This document shows positions 1 through 11,369 of a DNA stretch of 64,000 nt, piece by piece. Positions within the stretch are counted from its first letter, which is position 1, and each line of letters begins with the position of its first letter. The notes under the pieces are model-generated. The model saw only the letters and a list, made by a program, of their open reading frames with translations, did not search any database and was not told the origin of the DNA. The stretch is from Lathyrus oleraceus (lineage: Eukaryota > Streptophyta > Magnoliopsida > Fabales > Fabaceae), in assembly GCF_024323335.1 (NCBI RefSeq), contig NC_066581.1, positions 226,006,539-226,070,538 of the forward strand. The letters run 5' to 3'. Both the position numbers and the translations under genes were made by a program.

Positions 1-44
1 ACAACAACATTCCATACATATATGTACAACAATATACAACCTAG

Positions 45-3000
45 CTATATGATTCTTTGATCAACAATGAATTGACATAATTCATCCTTCATTTCATCCA
101 AATGAGCTCTTGAGTAAGATTTGTATTCCTCAAAGTACTACAATTAAGAGAATAAAACATATTCATGATTTAGTAACAAATTAGATGAAATATCCGATAA
201 TATTAAAATAAACCCTAAGTTATTATTCCATACCATTTTTGGGATGTCTATACGATTCAACGCAATGATATCTCTCATAAATCTCAATACAAAAAATCCG
301 CAATCGACCGAATTATTTTGCTGAGGACACTACACAGAAAAACAAACAATATATATATAGTTAATTTCTTACAAACACTATTATAAGCAAAAAAACAAAC
401 ACTATTATAAGCAAAAATAAGATACTTAATATATACCTGAACTCTGATCCAGGTAATGTCCTTCCTATTGCGATAATTCTTTTTCGATCTAAATTTTATT
501 ATTGCCCTAACAAAATAAAAACGTATATTGAGATCAATCTGACAGACATAATTAAATATACAAATACACACGAATATTTAGGGGAATTTCACTTACGCGT
601 CAACCGTCTTCTTCATACTCGGATATTTACTCCAATCACCCGATAACGAATCGAGATAATACACTATTAGTCTCGAAAGATCCATAGCAACCAACACCCA
701 GTGACCACTGTAAAATAAAACAAAAATTTAGATGAATGAAAATTTTCTACGTAAAAGATATACATAGATTAGAATGAAATTATTAGAAAGAAAATCTAAC
801 CTGTTGCCAGAATTAAACGGTAAAAAATACAAACTGGGTGTAGTCTTATTGCCGGCCGCCATGAATCTATCGACTAGATCATTCTTTACGGATGTTGGAT
901 TTTTCGTTATTAACGTTGCGTTGATACGGGAAGCAGCAATAAAATTGAAACGGTTACACAATTCAGTTCCCCGCAGCAATGTTACATACATATACCTTAA
1001 ATAGAAACATAATAAACATTAGACTACTCATTGAAATGTGTAAATAAATTGTTCAACTAAGTAAATTATAGATTGATCGGAGTACCATATGTATGTATGA
1101 ATGACAGCGATGCCCAATTCGTCGTGTTCAAAAAGTTGTTGCATGTCCTCCTTTGCAATTATTTCGAAATGAGCAGCTCCGAAAACACCTTCATCAAAAT
1201 CTATAGTACGAATGGCCCCTTGCATAATATCGGACTCATTCACCATTTTCTCAAGACGCATCATAATTTGAGATTTTGTCCCGGACGTCGTTGGAGGAAT
1301 ATCGTTACCAGCTTTTTTCAACTTTCGACCGGGAACCTAAAAATTCATATAAATTAAATCATGACTTTTTGTGATGCAACAGAATCGTTGCGTATATAAT
1401 TCAATAGGTATATATATTTGTACCTCTTTTAGAGATGCAACCGACTCGATGCGTCTTGAAATCCCTTTACCAACTTTATGCGTGGGTCTTGTAGGAGTCT
1501 AACATTACCATGTAATAAGGATTGATTAAATATCATAATTGTAGCTGAATTGAAATGTGAATACTAAAGATTCATAATCATTTAGAACATATATACCTCG
1601 GCATCTGGGAAAATTAGATCTGACGGCCATCCAACAAAGGATCCGACTGCTTTTCGCATCAACGTTGTCTCTGAAACAACGTCAGGTAATGGTAGAAGCG
1701 CGTCGGTATCTAATACAAGGTCAACCGAAACTTTCATATATCCCATCGGGAGGGGATTATGGTGAAGTAATTCACCCGAAGTGTTGTGCACTTTTCCCTT
1801 GCCAACCATGCGATAAGTTGGTGACGATAGATACAGCTGACAAGGTGAAATGCCCTAAACCAATAATAAATGTTATTGTTAACGTGTATATGTGTCAAGT
1901 AAAAAAGTGCTATTTTAATTTCATAATAACATATATAATTACCTCGGGAAATTTCGGTTGACAATTGATACTAGCTCGGTCACTAGTATCTTTTGCCTCG
2001 GAGGCGCACCTTTCCTCTCTATACCTTGCATTCTCGTTTTGCAGTTGGAGTACTTGTGCCCTTAACTCCGCCAAGGTCTCCATCACCTCTTTGTTGGTAG
2101 GATTTTTTGTTTTTGGTTTTTTATAAAATGACGACGGAGTCACACCAAAACCCTTACCCCTCACACGACCGGAATACTCAGGAACATTTAGTACTCGACT
2201 AAGTACGCTCATGCAATCCTGGACCTCGGTTGAAGGTACGGTTTGGGATAAAGTCTCCTGAAATATTATTAGAGGAGATTAAAAATGAATTATATGAATA
2301 ACAAAATTTTCGATATAATTAAAGAAATAATGTTACATATACTTACACATTCGTCATAAACAGTTTGGACCGCTTCAACGACAACCCCATCCTTCCCAAC
2401 CCGAGCAGCCTTCCATAATACGTGCTCCGGAAGAGATGTTGCGTCACTTTTCTCCTCGGCTAGCTACACATTGAATTAGATTATAAGATCATCAATTATA
2501 ACATATTGTGACAATGTATAAGCTCATAGCATTTGAATATACTCACAATTCTTTGTTGTAACCGTGCATATCCCGTACGCCCTTTTTTGTACGGATACGC
2601 GGGTTTTGATGCCCTTTTCCGATTTATGTCGCTTACTTCCTGGATAAAAAAGTTTAAGGCATATTAGAACCAAGTAACTTAACAATTGTATAATACCATA
2701 ATTAATAGACATTACATGGAATTTTTCGTTTCTTCGTTTGGCGACAAAGGTATTCCATTCATCGGCTGAAATAATCTCGGCATACTTCATTGGCCGTTCT
2801 GCTTCAACAAATTTTCCTTCCTCATCCTTGAGAAATTTGTTGGACAAAAAGGATCGAAATCCTCTGAGTCTTTTTCCGGCCAATTGAATACAATATTTTT
2901 GCCGGCTTTCATCGATGTGAAAGGATCTCTAAAAAACATACACATGGAGTGTGTTATTATAAAGTAATATTATAACAATATATGGTCAACAAATAGTCAA

Positions 3001-3317
3001 CAAAAAAACATATAACAATATATGGTAAGTACCTGTATCTCCGACCATATTTTTTCTTTGCCAACCTTCAAGTCCAGACTTCTCCAATTATCACATGTAA
3101 TCGGAATACGTTGTCGAACAAGGAAACCAATGTAACTTGCCAACATTGAACCGTTAGGCTCAATTAGTTGGTCTTCAGCACTCCAATGTACTTCAAATTT
3201 TACACCCTTGTCTCTTGCACGAATGATTGACTTCATAACCGTCAATCCTCGTTTGATTTCTTTTTCAACATTGTTACGTGATCCATTCGCGTCATGGGTA
3301 TCGTCTTGGTTAGCCAT
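45..3317 (-). CDS. 13-exon CACTA-encoded protein: transposon-associated N-terminal region plus Ulp1/C48 cysteine protease
   Basis: My splice model on the minus strand: exons 3317-3033, 2928-2716, 2639-2547, 2463-2347, 2257-1943, 1854-1597, 1498-1424, 1336-1086, 995-801, 707-597, 506-437, 329-234, 137-45. All introns are GT-AG, phases match, and the 2172 nt give 723 codons plus stop with no interruption. The first ~235 residues resemble the plant Transposase_24-type proteins of CACTA elements (GKEKIWSEIQ, RPMKYAEIISADEW, LPEHVLWKAARVGKDG). A short coiled coil follows (ETLAELRAQVLQLQNENARY), then a conserved region (HNTSGELLHHNPLPMGY). The C-terminal ~200 residues form an Ulp1-like peptidase: GHWVLVAMD (His), YYLDSLSG (Asp), CPQQ (Gln), VDCGFF (nucleophile Cys). 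It probably cleaves SUMO/ubiquitin-like conjugates; its role in transposition is unknown. Start is MANQDD, just after a 5' UTR splice acceptor. Family assignment is from memory of legume homologues. Confidence 0.85.
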
Positions 3318-3957
3318 TTTATCTGTAATATAGAAATGATTCAATAAGACCCAAGTAAGACAATGATTCAATACGTGAACACATTCATATACCTTCCATT
3401 TCTCATGCAAAAGACCTACTGCATGCAAAAGACCAATGCAAACTCACACACACCTACTGCATGCAAAAGACCAATGCAAACTTATGGTGTTTGGAACATG
3501 AACAAACTTGCATCCATAATCATCAAACTTCCAAGCACAAGCTCAAACACACTTCAAATGATATCAGTTTTCAATCAGAAATAAAAAACTCAGTTTGCCC
3601 TAAACAACATTAATCAACATAATGCACAAAATGTAAAACTAAGTTTAGAAAATGCCCTAATCAAACACATGAAGAAAGTGAACGGTAAAGATGGAGAAGA
3701 GAAATACCTTCAAGGTGACGGTAACGATGGAGAAGAAAGTGAACAGTGACGGTGGACGTGAACGTGAACGCAGCAGCAGCAGAAAAAGGCGACGGCGACG
3801 ACGACGGTGAGGGAGGGAGAACGAACGGAGGACGAGAGTAATCGCAGTAGACGGTGGACGCAGTAGAGAGAAAACCCAGTTACGTAAACGAAATAGCTTG
3901 TAGAGAGGGAAAATAAAGAGACATGTAGTATATGTTATAATTTTAATGTTTACTAAA
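3318..3957 (-). promoter_or_regulatory. 5' leader with probable UTR intron and promoter region of the CACTA gene
   Basis: Upstream of the MANQDD start there is an acceptor (ACAG, exon resuming at 3322) and a matching donor (AAG|GTATTT, exon ending at 3708), so a 5' UTR intron of about 385 bp (3323-3707) is likely. The part at 3715-3850 is purine- and CGACG-rich on the plus strand, unlike the AT-rich surroundings. No convincing TATA box was picked. Transcription should start between about 3720 and the subterminal repeats. Confidence 0.5.
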
Positions 3958-4546
3958 GGGGACCTTAGAGGGCGCTTTTGTAAAAAAAGCGCCCTCTAAA
4001 GGGGGCCTAAGAGGGCGCTTCTGAAAGCGCTCTCTAAGGCTTTCCAAAAGCGCCTTCTAAACTGGAAATGTACATGGACTTAGAGAGCGCTTTTTTAAAA
4101 GCGCCCTCTAAGGGTAACCTTAGAGGGCGCTTTCACTAAAGCGCCCTCTATTGTTGTCCCTCCATTTCCTCATTATTTTTTTTTGCTTCACTTTAGAGGG
4201 CGTTTTGTTACAAAAGCGCCCTCTAAAGGGGGCCTAAGAGGGCGCTTCTAAAAGCGCTCTCTAAGGCTTTCCAAAAGCGCCTTATAAACTGGAAATGTAC
4301 ATGGACATAGAGAGCGCTTTTTCAAAAGCGCCCTCTAAGGTTACCCTGAGAGGGCGCTTTCAATAAAGCGTCCTCTATTGGTGTCCCTCCATTTCCTCAT
4401 TATTTTTTCGCTTCACTTTAGAGTGCGCTTTGTTACAAAAGCGCCCTCTAAAGTGCGCTGTCTATTCCAATAGTATGCTCCTTATTTTTTCTCTTCACTT
4501 TAGAGAGCGCTTTTGTAATAAAGCGCCCTCTAAGGGGCGCTGTCTA
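3958..4546. repeat. CACTA subterminal repeats: palindromic AGAGGGCGCTT arrays
   Basis: The motif AGAGGGCGCTTT and its reverse complement AAAGCGCCCTCT alternate many times, forming head-to-head palindromes with short A/T spacers. A larger unit of about 230 bp is present twice (from about 3963 and about 4190), including the shared segment CTGGAAATGTACATGGAC and the tail TCCCTCCATTTCCTCATTA. Subterminal repeats of this kind in CACTA elements are binding sites for a transposon-encoded DNA-binding protein (known for En/Spm TNPA); binding here is inference. Confidence 0.85.
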
Positions 4547-4566
4547 TTCCAGTTTTTGGCGTAGTG
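4536..4566 (-). repeat. Terminal inverted repeat of the CACTA element
   Basis: Read on the minus strand it begins CACTACGCCAAAAACTGGAA and runs into the first subterminal motif. The partner repeat is outside the window, so only one end is seen. Confidence 0.8.
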
Positions 4567-7500
4567 TTTGTGTGGTTTTCTAAAGCCCTCATGCTTGAGG
4601 CAGGCCGGTGGTGGTCTTAGTTTTGCAAATCGTGCCATTTCAGTTCATGCACAATGATCTTCAAGCTCACGTTTCTCTCTAAATAGGAACTGTGAGGATG
4701 ATCCATGGCTACAGGGGTGATGTACACCACCTCAGCTTCATTTTGATGTCCTCAGTTTTCATTTTCATTAAACTTTGTTTCCTGCGCGTGGTGGCCGAAT
4801 CTTGTTGGATCGCCGGAGAAGATGGTGGTTTTCACCACCATCCCCACGTGGTAGCTTCAGGGCCATTGGATCACGCTTCAACGTTTTAATCTTGGCCTTT
4901 CTTTATGTTGACTCATTTAAATGCAAGGTGTAGCACGTTTGACCAAGGCACATCGTGTATCCGCGCCTTAGAGCCTTGATGCCTTGCCACGTCAATTAAT
5001 GAAGTGATCATGTGGCTGCGCATTTTTGCTATTTTTCTTATTTTCTGTTAACTTCAGATAATTCCTTTTATTTTCAAAAATTCATAAATATTTTATTTGA
5101 AGTCACAAAAATATAAGACCAATGCCAAAAAATTTCTTGAAAAATCTAATTTCATATTTTGATTTTTAATTATTTTTATGACTTCATTTAATATTTTTTG
5201 TGAATTATTTGGTTTTTAATAGTTTTAATTCATTTCAAAATACTTTTTGATATCTGAAAAATCCAAAAATATTTTCCTAACACCTATGGATCATGATACG
5301 TCAATGAAAAATAGTCTCATCAGTTTCTTATTTGATTTGAGATTTATTTGAAATTTTAATTCATATTGTGTTATTTTTAATTGTTTTTAAATAGTTTCTG
5401 ATTTCAAAAATTATTGTTTATTTTATATTGCATTTAATTGGACTTGTTGAAGTTGATTTGAATTAAATTTGAGGTTTGACCATATTTTGTTTATTTTATT
5501 TTGCATTTAATTTTAATTCCAAAAATACCAAAAAAATATGTTTGACTTGTTGACTTGTGATCTTCATTTCTTTTCTGTTTAGCATTGATTGATGATGATT
5601 TAATTCACATTTGATCATTTATGTTTGATGCTTGAATGTTCTTTCCATCCATTTCATTTTCATCCCATTCTTTTTCTAATTTGGCCAATGAGTTAATGTC
5701 TTATGGTTGGTCTTGACAAATGAGAGGTTTAACCTTCTTTGATCCAAACCAAACTCAACTTGATCCAAGATCAAGTGAGTTGTTTTGTGTCCAAGATAGG
5801 TTGCTTCTTGGTCAAGCAAAAAAACCTAAAGTCCACACAAGGCCTTTCCCCTTTTGTTTTGCCATGGCAAGTTTGTGGAGCTTGACTTACTAGTCATGAT
5901 CTCTAACTTGTGTTTATTTGCCTATAGTTTTATTGACCGGCCTCAGATAGGTGTGACTACTACATTAGTTCACTTACGATTGCTTAACATAGCGCTACAT
6001 TGTCTTATGACAAACTAACATAACTTCACTAATTACTAACTTTAATTTGAGCATTTAATTTCTTGCAATTTACTTTAATGTCATTTATTTCTTGCTCATT
6101 TATTCATATTGCTTTTCATTTTGCTCACTTGAGCATATATTTTATGTTTATGTCATTTTCCTTTTGCTCATTTGAGCTCATTATTGTATATAAATATATT
6201 GTTGTTTTGTGTTGGTTTTGCCTTTGTTTTGTGTGGACCTAATGCAATAAGGAGAAAGGACTTAGAATTAGGATATGCCCATGCTTAAAGGAGTTCAAGA
6301 GCAACTAGGTCTCATGCCTTTAGAATGCTAAATTTGTGGAAGAGCAACTAGGCCTCATGCCTTTAGAATGCTAAATTTCAAAGATGACTTCAAAGGAGTT
6401 CCTTTCCAAAACTTATTCTTTGTCCATTCCTCTTATTGTGTTATGAACTTTTTGATGTTTGCTCTTGTGTGGTAGGGATTCCATCTTGAGATAGCAAAGA
6501 GGACCATTGTCATACGTAGCCAAGTTAAGAGAGACAAGCTAAATGGAGATCCTAGGAGCTTGAATCTAAATTGTTTGATTGCTTGATTGTTTGCTAAGTC
6601 CAAAGGAAATGAGCATCTTGAATCATCTCTATGATTTCAAGAAAAGGAACTCCAAGGGTTTTATCTTCTCTCTTATCTTTTATGCTTTAGGACTAGCCCT
6701 TCTCTTCTTCTCCTCACTCTAACCCAAGCCAAAAGAATCTTCACTTCAAACTTTGACTTTGTTTCAAATTAGAAACCTAGGCCTTATGCCTTTGACTTTT
6801 CAAAATCTTTTCATTAATACTCATTGTGAATGAATCTCAATCCTACTTTAACTTCATTTTGTAAATAAATTTAACTTGTAAATATAACTCACTTCAAATT
6901 GATTTTGTGGTTCCAATGGCCACCCTTGTTAAAACCTTTTCATAAACATTAGTCATAGGTTTGAGTTATCATAGTGGTTGGTGTGAATCTCACCTCATCC
7001 TTAGTGATTGGATTATAAGTCTTCCATACTTATTATAGGGTTAACCCCTCACTAGTATGTTGAATCCTTCCTCACATGGTGGATTGTTGGTTTAGGTTGA
7101 GTTTTCTCCCTTTGATAACAAAAGACCTTAAGGCTTTTGATCAAATAAATTCACCAATCTTTGAGATTTTTTACCCGAACTACGAGGTTTTGATCCTACC
7201 TTGGTGATGGTACGTAGGCAATGGGTTCATCCATTCAAACAACAAAATTTGTAAATATAACCTATTCTTTTCTCATCCCCCCAATCTTTTGCACATATTT
7301 TCACAAATACCAACCTACAACACATATTTGCAAAAAGGGTTCCCTTAGAGTACTAAGGATGTTTTGGGTGCGTAAAGGCTTCCCATTTCATAACCAACCC
7401 CCTTACCCAGATCTCTGACATTTTTATTAGTTTTTGATTTGATAAAACTTCTTACTTGGCTTTTGTTCGCTTTTTAGCCTTTCCTTTGGACAAATAAAAG

Positions 7501-7576
7501 TGTGGTGGCGACTCGAAATTGCATGTTTACTTTTGGTTAAGTCAATAAACCAAAAGGTAACGAAAAACCCGCTACA
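4567..7576 (+). mobile_element. Type A LTR copy 1 (right part), split by the CACTA element
   Basis: It aligns along its whole length with 15778-18785 of the solo LTR (3010 versus 3008 bp) and ends in the same ...CCCGCTACA. The five bases after it, AGGAC (7577-7581), match the ORF1 sequence of the related element 2 at this point (TCTAAGGACAAGGATGCAC), so the LTR sits inside ORF1 of retroelement 1 and AGGAC is the expected target duplication. The missing ~1.83 kb of the LTR must lie on the far side of the CACTA element. Whether this is a solo LTR or the 3' LTR of a longer element cannot be seen here. Short ORFs inside it are not genes. Confidence 0.85.
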
Positions 7577-7812
7577 AGGACAAAGATGCACTTATTGAGC
7601 TACTTGAAGACCGAGTGACGAAGAGATAGAGAGAGTCAGAGGTTTCATCTTCTAGCATGCCTCAGCCTTCCGTTGCTTGGAAGAAGATTGTTGATCAGCT
7701 TGTCCTCGAGAAGACTCAGATGAAGGCTTCTTTTGAGACTGAGCTTTGACGCATTCAAAGGAAGTACGCGCCTTCAGCCAGATCTTCTGACATTATTGTT
7801 GGGGATCCTTAG
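7577..7812 (+). pseudogene. Ogre ORF1, 3' remnant
   Basis: Encodes the C-terminal end of the ORF1 protein (KDALIELLEDRVTK, then SVAWKKIVDQLVLEKTQMK), matching the end of ORF1 in element 2 at 41823-42060. It has an in-frame TAG where element 2 has CAG (KRQRE to KR*RE) and a TGA further on; the natural stop is at 7810-7812. The upstream part was separated by the type A LTR insertion. The function of ORF1 in Ogre elements is unknown. Confidence 0.75.
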
Positions 7813-8037
7813 GATGATTAGTCTCCTCTTCTCTTGTATCTTTTTATTTTGGTTTCTAAAACTATACTCAGTGTAATCCTTCCAATTTATATAAATAAAA
7901 AGAGATTTTTTGTCATATCAAGTTGTTGCAATTTCCATTTAAATATTTTATATGTGCAAATGATATAGTAAGTTCCTTGAAAATAAAAATCAAACATTGC
8001 ATTTCATGTATCATTTACATAAGCAGGTTTTCGCCAG
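7813..8037 (+). other. Spacer between ORF1 and gag
   Basis: AT-rich, non-coding, homologous to the spacer of element 2 (41541-41822) but without its long AT microsatellite. Just before gag there is a pyrimidine-poor CAG|GTTTTCGCCAG; I do not call a splice site here. Confidence 0.55.
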
Positions 8038-11000
8038 ATGTCTGATTGGTGTTTCTTCTGTGCTTTAGGCAACCTGACTCACCAGTACAACACCCAATCT
8101 AATCATCAGAAAATCATGGAACATTTGGAGCAAGAGAACAGAGAATTGAAGGACGAGATCGCCCGCCTGACTGCCATGATGGAGTCAGTTCTAGCCGCTC
8201 AGAGTCAAGCTTCTCCAACGCCTGCAACTCCTCCCGCGAGGACTGTAACTTCTGAGGTGACTACCTCTACCATGCCTTCTGCTACCGCCCACTTCGCGCC
8301 AAACTTGCCTGTCGGATTCCCGTGGGGAATGCCGCCCAACTTTGTGCCCGAAGGACTTGCGCCTACATTTGCTTCCATGCGGGTATCTAGCTCGGTCATG
8401 TTCGTGCCACCTCCCGTTGTGCACACCTTGCCTCGTGTAGAGGATATCATCTATCATTCCGAGCCGTCTAAGGGTCCGGATATGTATGAGAAGATGAACG
8501 AGATGAAAGATCAGTTTCTTGAGCTGCACAAGGAATTGAAGACGCTGAGAGGTAAAGATCTGTTTGGGAAGAGTGCTGCCGAGTTATGTTTGGTGCCCAA
8601 TGTCAAAATCTCGGTGAAGTTCAAAGTGCTTGACTTTGAAAAATATAAGGGGAACTCTTGTCCGCTCAGTCATCTTGTGATGTATGCCCGCAAGATGTCT
8701 ACTCAGACAGATAATGATCAATTGCTTATTCACTACTTTCAGGATAGCCTGACTAGTGTTGCACTCCATTGATACATGGGGTTGGATAGTGCAAGCATCC
8801 GCACTTTCAATGACTTAAGAGAGGCTTTTGTGAAGCAATACAAGTACAACGTGGACATGGAGCCAGGTAGAGACCAATTGAGGTCTATGTCTCAGAAAGA
8901 CAAAGAGACATTCAAAGAGTACGCGCAAAGATGGAGGGAGTTGGCTGCCCAGATCACTCCTCCTTTGGAGGAGAAAGAGATGACAAAAATCTTCTTGAAA
9001 ACCCTGAGTTCATTTTATTATGAACGCATGATCGCTAGTGTCCCCAATGATTTTACCGAAATGGTAAATATGGGGATGAGGCTTGAGGAAGGAGTCCGAG
9101 AGGGACGTTTGTCAAGAGATGAGGCGTCAACAAGCAAGAGATATGGTAGCAACTTTGGTAAGAAGAAGGATAACGAGACCAATGCAATAATCAGTGGGAG
9201 GCAGAGGAGGCCTCAGATCAGAAGAAATCCACCACCCCGTCAACATCATCATCATCAAGTGTCATCAGTAATTCTGGTATTTTCTAATCTACAAGCAACA
9301 CCGATTCAACAACAACAACATCAACATCAACAACAGCAGCCGCAACAAAGGACAAACACCTACAACAATAACAATACCAGCAACAATCATCATCAGCAGA
9401 ACTTTGAGAGGAAGAAGGTCTCTTTTGACCCAATTCCTATGTCATATGCCGAGTTGTATCCCTCGCTAGTTCTAAAGAACTTGATTCAACTGAGGAACCC
9501 ATCGTAGATCCCAGAACCACTTCCCTGGTGGTATAAACCTGAACTCTGTTGTGCTTTTCATCAAGGAGCACCCGGACATGATATTCAAAACTGCTATCCA
9601 TTGAAGTATGAGGTTCAAAAGCTTATGAAGAGTGGTATGGTGTCCTTTGAGGACCACGCGCCAAATGTGAAAGCAAACCCTTTGCCCGCCCATGGGAACT
9701 CTTCAGTGAATATGGTGGACGGTTGTCCTAGAGAATTCAAGGTTTTTGACGTCTGGTTTATCCGAAGATCCTTGGTGCAGATGCATAAGGATATCTATAA
9801 GGTGAGTTACCGTGAACATGACCATGATGGTTGTGTTATTTGTAATGTGAACCCAAGAGGGTGTGATGTGGTGAAAAGGGACATCCAACGTCTGATGGAT
9901 GAAGGCATGATCAATATTGTTCAATCTCGTCATGTAGATGACGACGTCAATGTCATAGTGCCCGTTTTCAGGCAACAAGAGCGGTTGGTAATCCAGTATG
10001 ATAGTAGTAGCAATAGGAATATCAGTCAAAGATCAGTATCGTTGTTGGTAATACTGTTAGCGGGCCCAGTCCCATATTCATCTGATAAGGCTGTATCATA
10101 CCAGTACAATGCTACAATGATAGAGAATGGTCAAGAGGTCCCATTACCTACGACTAATTCAGTAGTGAGCATTTATGATGTTACGAAGGTGACCCGCAGT
10201 GGTCAAGTGTTTGGGTCAGTGTTCCCAGAAAGTAAAGAAGAAATAATTGTTGGTAAGAAGGTGGAGGTGCCTAATGTAGATCCAGTTGGTTGTTCAAAGG
10301 ATAAGTCTGGTGAATCCAGAAATTTGAAAACCAATAATGATGATGAGGTACTCCGATTGATAAAGTGGAGCGAGTTTAATATGGTGGAGCAGTTGCTCCA
10401 AACCCCCTCAAAGATTTCAGTACTGTCTCTGCTTATGAATTCAGAAGCGCACAGGGAAGCACTGCAAAAAGTTCTTGAGTAAGCAGTTGTGGAACATGAT
10501 GTTACTGTGGATCAGTTTGATTACATCATGGCTAACATCACTTCATGCAATAATTTGAGCTTCTGCGATGAAGAACTCCCTGAGGAGGGAAGAAATCATA
10601 ACCTGGCTTTGCATATTTCAATGAACTAAAAGGAATATGCTTTGTCAAATGTTCTTGTTAACACGGGTTCGTCACTCAATGTGCTTCCGAAGTCAACTTT
10701 GTCAAAGCTATCTTACCAAGGAGCGCCCATGAGGTACAGTGGGGTAATCGTCAAAGCCTTTGATGGCTCGCGCAAGACAGTTATTGGTGAAGTGGACCTT
10801 CCAGTCAAGATAGGTCCAAGTTATTTTTAGATTACTTTTTAAGTAATGGATATCCACCCAGCCTACAACTGTTTATTGAGAAGGCCATGGATTCACGGGG
10901 CAGGAGCTGTTACCTTCACTCTGCACCAAAAAATGAAATTTGTCAAGAATGCCAAGCTTGTGATTGTTGGAGGGGAGAAGGCGCTGGTGGTTTACAACCT

Positions 11001-11369
11001 GTAATCTTTCTCGTATGTTAAAGTTGAGGATGAGGTTGGAACTCCGTTCCAAGCCTTGTCTATTGCTGCTGAGAACAGAGTTGGGGCACCTATGTCCTCG
11101 TTGAAAGATGCTTAGAAGATTGTTGAAGAAGGTCCTGTTGATCAGTGGGGGCGCATGGTAAAGGTCTCCGACAATAAAGGTAGAACCGGTTTGGGGTTCC
11201 AGAAAGGCTCATGCAACTTAGCTTCCGTAGCGGAGGGTTCATTCATGGCAATGAACAACACTTAGTTGATGTGCTAGAGGATAACGAAGAGGAAGACTGC
11301 ACCAACTTTGTAACGCATGGAAAGACATGCAATAATTGGACTGCCATTGATATTCCTGTTATTTTGCAT
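8038..11369 (+). pseudogene. gag-pro: Retroelement 1 gag-protease, copy A
   Basis: The N-terminal part starts MSDWCFFC and carries a coiled coil (EHLEQENRELKDEIARLTAM) and a Pro/Ser/Thr-rich linker. The retrotransposon gag domain lies at about 8760-9110 (FKEYAQRWRELAAQ), followed by a His/Gln-rich tract from CAA/CAC/CAT runs at 9240-9410 and a knuckle-like stretch (GAPGHD, about 9570). The aspartic protease lies at about 10640-10940, with VNTGSS where the family has VDTGSS, so the catalytic Asp is Asn here, and LRRPWIH where relatives have LGRPWIH. Stops occur at 8770, 9505, 10480, 10627 and 10828 among others. Gag packages element RNA and the protease cuts the polyprotein. The 3' end joins abruptly to a second copy of the gag domain. 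Confidence 0.8.

Larger units (their letters stand above)
1..4566 (-). mobile_element. CACTA (En/Spm-like) DNA transposon, partial
   Basis: The right boundary is the sequence TTTTTGGCGTAGTG ending at 4566, which read on the minus strand is a CACTACGCCAAAAA terminus, typical of plant CACTA elements. Inside it lie about 600 bp of subterminal palindromic repeats and a multi-exon gene read away from the terminus. The next three bases, TTT (4567-4569), align with TTT at 15778-15780 in the uninterrupted sister LTR, so they are the likely 3-bp target duplication. The other terminus, and any main TNP2-type transposase, would lie left of position 1. The element interrupts a type A LTR. Confidence 0.88.

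Noticed and set aside
1073..1357. Plus-strand ORFs across 774-1961
   Set aside because: Shadows of the minus-strand spliced gene, which has matching splice sites and conserved motifs.
4692..4889. Short ORFs in LTRs with AGEDGG-like peptides (also 15925-16131 and 54437-54652)
   Set aside because: They recur because the LTRs are homologous; frames are not conserved and there is no start context or domain.
4567..7576. This LTR as the 5' LTR of element 1
   Set aside because: It is type A, while element 1's own 3' LTR and relatives are type B, and it ends inside ORF1 with no primer binding site or leader after it.
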